DNA of 10,453 nt from Enterovibrio sp051650965 (lineage in GTDB: Bacteria > Pseudomonadota > Gammaproteobacteria > Enterobacterales > Vibrionaceae): positions 1 to 10,453 of the forward strand of contig JBOFRL010000036.1 in the NCBI GenBank assembly GCA_051650965.1, in the 5' to 3' direction. Of this stretch, positions 7,129-10,453 are shown one piece after another (position 1 is the first letter of the stretch; every line of letters starts with the position of its first letter). Both the position numbers and the translations under genes were made by a program. The notes beneath the pieces were generated by a model that saw only the letters and a list, made by a program, of their open reading frames with translations, had not been told where the DNA came from and did not search any database.

Positions 7129-8085
7129 ATGATCCTGACTCATAGCGTTTTAGCTTTAGCAAACAATACGATAGACCCTCTTCGCCTATTGCAAGACGCC
7201 GGACGCTCGCTCGAAGACGCACAAAAAACCATTCAAAGAACCGGATTTTGCAAGCTCAGCTTTGCCGCACCGCTGCAATTGAGTGAATTTGTGCTAAACG
7301 CGCTGAGCAAATTGTCACAGCAAACTCCCACGCTTTTTGCTGATGTCGATGCCGTCATTGTGGTTTCGCAAACCTTTGATCAACGAATTCCGTCACTTAG
7401 CACGCGAGTGCAAAGCCTGCTCAAATTAAGCCAAGAGACGTTTTGCATCGATATCATCGACGGCTGCGCGGGCTTTATTAAAGCGCTTTCAATAGCAAAA
7501 ATGCTTGAGCAACAAGCACATAAAAAGATTTTGGTGATCGCTGGCGACATTAACTCTTACATGACACAGCAGTCAGATGTTAATACGCAAATGTTGTTTG
7601 GTGACGGCGTCCATATCGCACTATTGCAAGCAAGCGAGGAGCCGCTGGAAGTGGCGCTCTTTAACCAAGGTGATGAAAAAAAAGCAATTTTTTGCTCGGC
7701 AGATGACAACATCATGCAGATGAACGGCTTTGAGGTTTTTCGTTTTACTAAAGATAAAATCCCCGCGCTTGTGCAAAATTTTGTTAAAAATCAAGGTAAA
7801 ACTCTTGCCGAATACGATCTGTTAGCGCTGCATCAGGCAAGCTTGCTGGTCGTTTCAACTATCTGCGATACATTGAATTACCAAAACAGAGCAGCGGCTA
7901 ATTTTGCATGCCAAAACTTTGGCAACCTTTGCTCTGCCAGTATTGGCGCGTGGCTATCACAAGTCCCTGATCTTGATAAAAAAGGGGCTCAAAAAATGCT
8001 GGCAGTCGGTTTTGGCTCTGGGCTCTCTTGGGGCGCCGCGTCGCTTGAAATTAATTTACATATCAATGAGGTGCTTTATGTCTGA
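7129..8085 (+). CDS. 3-oxoacyl-ACP synthase III-like (FabH-like) ketosynthase
   Basis: The 318-aa product is a divergent KAS III, the class that condenses an acyl-CoA starter with malonyl-ACP. The full catalytic triad is visible: Cys113 in DGCAGF, His235 in LALHQAS and Asn266 in FGNLCSAS. The RTGF near 37-40 matches the FabH N-terminal R-T-G. FabH normally has HQAN; here it is HQAS, so the residue after HQA differs. The housekeeping fabH usually sits with other fab genes. This one instead overlaps by eight bases (ATGTCTGA) with its own small ACP gene, then a GNAT gene, which suggests a dedicated starter unit for a specialised acyl group rather than membrane lipid. Sugar-modification and flagellin-glycosylation islands contain similar sets. 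The ATG start has no obvious Shine-Dalgarno but agrees with family length. Confidence 0.85.
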   Translation: MILTHSVLALANNTIDPLRLLQDAGRSLEDAQKTIQRTGFCKLSFAAPLQLSEFVLNALSKLSQQTPTLFADVDAVIVVSQTFDQRIPSLSTRVQSLLKLSQETFCIDIIDGCAGFIKALSIAKMLEQQAHKKILVIAGDINSYMTQQSDVNTQMLFGDGVHIALLQASEEPLEVALFNQGDEKKAIFCSADDNIMQMNGFEVFRFTKDKIPALVQNFVKNQGKTLAEYDLLALHQASLLVVSTICDTLNYQNRAAANFACQNFGNLCSASIGAWLSQVPDLDKKGAQKMLAVGFGSGLSWGAASLEINLHINEVLYV

Positions 8086-8314
8086 CGTTACTTTTCACCA
8101 GTTTTGTTTACAATTTGCCAGCGATCTCGAAATCACCGACGAGGCGCATTTAGCCAAGCCACTCAAAGAGTTAGCGCAATTTGACAGCATGGGAAAAATC
8201 AATGCCAGCCTGACTATCGAGCAGCTGTTTAACTTTCAGATCAGTTACGAAGCGCTCAGTGAAGCCGAAGATCTGCAGGCATTGTACAGCTACTGCGTGG
8301 AGCAAAGCGCGTAA
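8078..8314 (+). CDS. Small acyl carrier protein
   Basis: The 78-aa product has the size and helix pattern of an acyl carrier protein. The motif FDSMGKI supplies Ser37 as the likely phosphopantetheine attachment site (D-S-M in place of the common D-S-L), followed by an amphipathic helix, FNFQISYEALSEAEDL, and a C-terminal helix. The ATG overlaps the end of the KAS III gene by eight bases and has GAGG eight bases upstream (bases of the upstream gene's last codons), indicating translational coupling. A longer frame opens at 7904 but lies wholly inside the KAS III gene and is not the start. The protein would carry the acyl group between the ketosynthase and the next gene's acyltransferase, which starts directly after its stop codon. 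Confidence 0.85.
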   Translation: MSDVTFHQFCLQFASDLEITDEAHLAKPLKELAQFDSMGKINASLTIEQLFNFQISYEALSEAEDLQALYSYCVEQSA

Positions 8315-8839
8315 ATGGCCGCCGCCAAGCTGCGCCCGATCGCGCGTGAAGATCTGCAGCTGATCCGCTATTGGCGCAACTTGGAGCACGTGCGTGCGCA
8401 AATGCTTGATCCCAAAATAATTTCATCTGCGGAGCACTTGCGCTGGTTTGACACGCTAAATCCCGATGTTTGTCAGCACTTTATCTACTCGCTCGATGAT
8501 GTCGACATTGGCTGCATCAATCTTAATCGCATCAATCATGAGCAAAAAAGCTTTGAAACGGGCGTTTTTTGCGGCCACGCCAACTACTTAACCCATTGGG
8601 TCAATGTGTGGGCTTCATTAAAACTTTATGAGCATGCGTTTGAAAATTTAGCATTAGAGCGCGCATTTGCGGTTGTGTTAAACGCCAACCAAACTGCGCT
8701 GCGATTTAACCGTCAGCTGGGTTTTTCTGCACTTAGCGATAACGCTGGGGACGAGCAAAAATTAGTCTTGCATAAACAGCAATTTAGCAAAAATGCAGCG
8801 CCACTTAAACGCTATTTACAGCAGTTTTGTAAGGCGTAA
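8315..8839 (+). CDS. GNAT-family N-acyltransferase, PseH-like
   Basis: The 174-aa product belongs to the GNAT fold (GNAT_3-like). It starts KLRPIAREDLQLIRYWRN, continues with ISSAEHLRWFDTLN (as in PseH/FlmH sugar N-acetyltransferases) and ends its core with LNANQTALRFNRQLGF, the usual C-terminal GNAT block. The acyl-donor loop is poorly conserved, so donor type cannot be read; with a dedicated ACP and KAS III directly upstream, transfer from acyl-ACP to an amino-sugar nucleotide is a reasonable inference. The ATG follows the ACP stop without a gap, with GGAG about 12 bases upstream. It is the last gene of the module and converges with the minus-strand exosortase pair 22 bases further on; no terminator stem is evident between them. 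Confidence 0.8.
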   Translation: MAAAKLRPIAREDLQLIRYWRNLEHVRAQMLDPKIISSAEHLRWFDTLNPDVCQHFIYSLDDVDIGCINLNRINHEQKSFETGVFCGHANYLTHWVNVWASLKLYEHAFENLALERAFAVVLNANQTALRFNRQLGFSALSDNAGDEQKLVLHKQQFSKNAAPLKRYLQQFCKA

Positions 8840-8861
8840 AGCGATCTTAAGCAAGAAATAG

Positions 8862-9401
8862 TTAGCCTAATGATAGCGCTGCAAGCGTCTCAATTGTGAC
8901 AGCGGTGCATTGGGCTGGGTAGGCGATCGCGACAACAGGCCCAGGATACTCAAACGGCGCAAAATGCAGCCTTCGCGCCGCGGTATAAGCACCTGTTTTT
9001 AACCAAAACGTAACCCTTGGAAAACTATCGTAATATTGCTGAGAAAATAGATAGTAAAATTGATACTGCATGTTTTGCATCAAGGTTTGCCAAAGCCCCA
9101 CAAACTCGTCGCCATCAGGCATCACCAGCGCCAACAAATCCCCATCGCACTCCGGCAGCGCAATTTTAACCCCTTTGATCCCGCGATCTTCGGTAAAATG
9201 CACGCGCTCAATGTCGCGATAACCTTGATTGTGCATAAATTTGGCGATAATTTTTTCAGCATGCCCTTCTTGATACAAACCAGCGGGCATTTTTTGTAGA
9301 TTACAGCGCACCGCCACGCCGGCTGTCAGCAGCGCCAGTAGCAATAAAAACAACACATTTTCAATATAGTAGCGTTTACTCGCCCTAAATTTTATTGGCA
9401 A
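8862..9401 (-). CDS. Uncharacterised single-pass membrane protein, exosortase-linked
   Basis: Not recognised. The 179-aa product has a basic N-terminus, one membrane helix (about 14-32, VLFLLLLALLTAGVAV), then about 145 residues probably outside the inner membrane, with three cysteines (33, 85, 165). The tail contains an aromatic stretch (QYQFYYLFSQQYYDSFPRVTF split around 113-132) and the sequence PFEYPGPVVAIAYP near 149-162. The start is the TTG at 9401: a perfect GGAGG (9414-9410) lies eight bases upstream, whereas the longer TTG at 9419 has no ribosome-binding site. It overlaps the end of the exosortase frame by 17 bases, so the two are coupled. Its position is like that of accessory proteins of exosortase systems (such as EpsI after EpsH), but no EpsI signature was seen. 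Confidence 0.7.
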   Translation of the reverse strand: MPIKFRASKRYYIENVLFLLLLALLTAGVAVRCNLQKMPAGLYQEGHAEKIIAKFMHNQGYRDIERVHFTEDRGIKGVKIALPECDGDLLALVMPDGDEFVGLWQTLMQNMQYQFYYLFSQQYYDSFPRVTFWLKTGAYTAARRLHFAPFEYPGPVVAIAYPAQCTAVTIETLAALSLG

Positions 9402-9864
9402 CGCGCAGTCCTCCGCCAATTAAAAGCAAGATCAAAAATGTCGAAATAAAAAAGTACATTTGCACTCCTGCAGGCGAGTGCCACCAGCTATGCCAAGTCA
9501 TGCTGATGGCCGCGCTGTACAGGCGAAACGTATTGAGGCTGAGCATAAAACCGCAAGCAACCAACGAAACCAGCGCAATCAAGCGCCAATTTTTAATTTG
9601 ATGCCAACAGATCAGCGCAAACCAGCAGACCAGCATATTCAGCATTCCCGGCAAAGAGGAGCAGTTGCGCAGCACCAGCACTTGATGGCCAACGCCAGCA
9701 TCGATGACATTACCCACCGCGGTGCCGTAGCCGTGAAAAAGGCGCAGCGTGAACGCCGTTATTACCGCATCGACAGACAACACGGTTTGCGTGAACCATT
9801 TTAACGCGAAAAAAACCAACAAACTGTTTAGTGCCGTCGCCGCTAGCAAAGCACCACAAACCAA
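9385..9864 (-). CDS. Exosortase/archaeosortase family, C-terminal catalytic part
   Basis: This 159-aa open frame carries all the exosortase family marks: the Cys motif RNCSSLPGM (Cys68), then NTFRL (Asn111, Arg114), then WWHSPAGVQ (His129), spaced between membrane helices and ending in two helices. Exosortases are inner-membrane transpeptidase-like enzymes that recognise C-terminal sorting signals such as PEP-CTERM. The frame has no ribosome-binding site: its first start codon is a TTG within the preceding frame, and the stop TGA at 9879-9877 lies just upstream. It therefore needs a -1 shift at A_AAA_AAG (9876-9870) or an extra A to be translated; then it joins the upstream part as about 283 aa, the normal family length, with catalytic residues at about C192, R238 and H253. 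No PEP-CTERM-like substrate lies in the window. Confidence 0.8.
   Translation of the reverse strand: MVCGALLAATALNSLLVFFALKWFTQTVLSVDAVITAFTLRLFHGYGTAVGNVIDAGVGHQVLVLRNCSSLPGMLNMLVCWFALICWHQIKNWRLIALVSLVACGFMLSLNTFRLYSAAISMTWHSWWHSPAGVQMYFFISTFLILLLIGGGLRVANKI
9410..9414 (-). promoter_or_regulatory. Ribosome-binding site GGAGG before a TTG start
   Basis: GGAGG on the minus strand, eight bases ahead of the TTG at 9401, fixes the start of the exosortase-linked membrane protein and lies inside the end of the exosortase coding frame. Confidence 0.75.
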
Positions 9865-10235
9865 AAACGCTTTTTTTCATCGCGAAACCCAAGGGTTAAT
9901 AGCCACAGCGCCAGCAGCAACAGCGCGATTTGCGTCATTTGAAAGCTGGCCAGAAGTAGCAACAGAGCCAAAAAAAAGGCAATGGCGTGATCTTTTTTGC
10001 TTGCCGCAATTTTTGTAGAAAAAACAAGCGCCTTACTTGCTAAAAGTGAGCAAAACAAAAAAGAGATAGTGTCAAATTCGGAAATTGTTGGAGCATTTAC
10101 TGAAAAAACAGGCACTAAAAGCTGCGCGATAATGGCAAGCAAAACGGCGAAAGCAAGCCGCTGCAAGGAGGGAGAAAGAAAAAATTCAAACAAAAATGGC
10201 AAAATTTTTGTTTGTTCAGCGTGTCCGTTTTGCAT
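9843..10235 (-). CDS. Exosortase family protein, N-terminal part (frame-split)
   Basis: This 130-aa frame with several membrane helices (about 27-44, 57-73 and 85-113) ends with RDEKKRFWFVVLC and overlaps the catalytic frame by 22 bases. It has no catalytic residues of its own. A TTG at 10244 gives three more residues (AGGAA lies 11 bases before it); the ATG at 10235 is chosen by codon preference, although its purine-rich AGCAGG is very close. The frame breaks in a run of seven A residues (9877-9871). Eight A would restore one continuous exosortase gene, so this is a one-base deletion, a sequencing error in a homopolymer, or programmed frameshifting. It starts about 80 bases inside the right repeat. 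Confidence 0.7.
   Translation of the reverse strand: MQNGHAEQTKILPFLFEFFLSPSLQRLAFAVLLAIIAQLLVPVFSVNAPTISEFDTISFLFCSLLASKALVFSTKIAASKKDHAIAFFLALLLLLASFQMTQIALLLLALWLLTLGFRDEKKRFWFVVLC
9870..9876 (-). other. A_AAA_AAG slippery heptamer in exosortase gene
   Basis: In the upstream frame the bases read ga(A AAA AAG) cg, i.e. the heptamer is in the exact phase used for -1 tandem slippage in dnaX and many insertion sequences. A -1 shift here enters the catalytic frame (AAA AAA GCG TTT). Stimulators are weak: no Shine-Dalgarno was seen 10-14 bases upstream, and only a 4-bp GTGC/GCAC stem lies about 15 bases downstream. Confidence 0.6.
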
Positions 10236-10316
10236 CCTGCTCAATTCTACTCGCGTTCCTATCGGCCTTCACACAAGCATAGCTGAAACAATCACGATCA
10301 GACAAAACATCGGTAA
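10236..10316. other. Exosortase leader between gene and right repeat
   Basis: This short stretch links the repeat to the exosortase frame. No clear promoter is seen; AGGAA (minus strand) may be the ribosome-binding site for the alternative TTG start. Confidence 0.4.
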
Positions 10317-10370
10317 CCCCCTGTGTCAGGATAGTTGTCGCCTCAGTTTTTCGTACTATTGAACAGGGGG
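10317..10370 (-). other. Bulged hairpin at inner end of right repeat
   Basis: This is the same imperfect palindrome as in the left copy, in inverted orientation: 16 paired positions in three blocks (8, 3 and 5), with one-sided bulges and a 19-nt loop. It lies between the repeat's inner edge and its ops-like GGCGGAAG. Confidence 0.6.
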
Positions 10371-10453
10371 CGGAAGTTAGGTTTGAGTGAGACATTATCC
10401 TGAAGCGCACAAAAAAGCAGTCGTTAGTAAGTTGATGAAAAGCGGTTTATCAT
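10317..10453 (-). repeat. 137-bp inverted repeat, right copy
   Basis: This is the perfect inverted partner of positions 1-137. It lies upstream of the exosortase gene in the same relative orientation that the left copy has to the flippase: read on the minus strand, the repeat ends with ACAGGGGG at 10324-10317 and the exosortase reading frame opens about 80 bases later. No transposase or recombinase is encoded between the two copies. A contig edge at a multi-copy repeat, a recombination substrate or a duplicated leader are all possible. Confidence 0.95.

Noticed and set aside
8840..8861. Bidirectional terminator between the GNAT gene and the exosortase-linked gene
   Set aside because: No stem with a T-run can be drawn in these 22 bases.
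9828..9856. Downstream pseudoknot or stem as frameshift stimulator
   Set aside because: Only a 4-bp GTGC/GCAC pairing was found, at about 15 bases from the slip site, farther than the usual 5-9.
9710..9892. Third minus-strand frame (ATG at 9892-ish) across the frameshift site
   Set aside because: It starts in the A-run but reads neither exosortase frame and lacks a ribosome-binding site; its translation has no membrane or catalytic features.
1..10453. Transposon, linear plasmid or prophage with long terminal repeats
   Set aside because: No transposase, replication, partition or phage gene lies inside; the content includes pntAB, a typical chromosomal operon.

Overview
The window is a 10.45 kb chromosomal segment from a gammaproteobacterium. 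The single-chain PntA (511 aa) with separate PntB, the LpxR-type outer-membrane lipid A deacylase and the moderate GC content fit a Vibrio/Aeromonas/Shewanella-like lineage; genus is inference. No tRNA, rRNA, CRISPR array, transposase or integrase is visible.

The outermost 137 bases at each end are identical in inverted orientation (1-137 and 10317-10453). The window edges coincide with these copies, so the repeat may continue outside, and the window may be an assembly contig that stops at a repeat. The inner edge of each copy coincides with the foot of a bulged 54-nt hairpin.

Layout from left to right: (1) inverted repeat, then a Wzx-type polysaccharide flippase (+). (2) lpxR (+), with a strong stem-loop leader just before its start codon. 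(3) An EamA/DMT transporter (+), with a clear AGGAGG ribosome-binding site. (4) A bidirectional terminator shared with the converging pntAB operon (-), which encodes the proton-translocating NAD(P) transhydrogenase. (5) A 539-base gene-free divergent region holding short palindromes. (6) A tightly packed + strand module: FabH-like ketoacyl-ACP synthase III, a small acyl carrier protein and a GNAT acyltransferase, plausibly making and transferring an unusual N-acyl group onto an amino sugar. (7) Converging on it, a - strand pair: an exosortase/archaeosortase-family membrane protein split into two overlapping frames at an A_AAA_AAG heptamer, and a small single-pass membrane protein of unknown function. 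(8) The second inverted repeat.

The flippase, the acyl/ACP/GNAT cassette and the exosortase pair point to cell-surface glycan and exported-protein processing. LpxR remodels lipid A in the outer membrane. pntAB and the DMT transporter look like ordinary core genes between them. The least conventional points are the arrangement of an identical leader-like repeat before both the flippase and the exosortase, the frameshifted exosortase at a canonical slippery site, and its uncharacterised partner.
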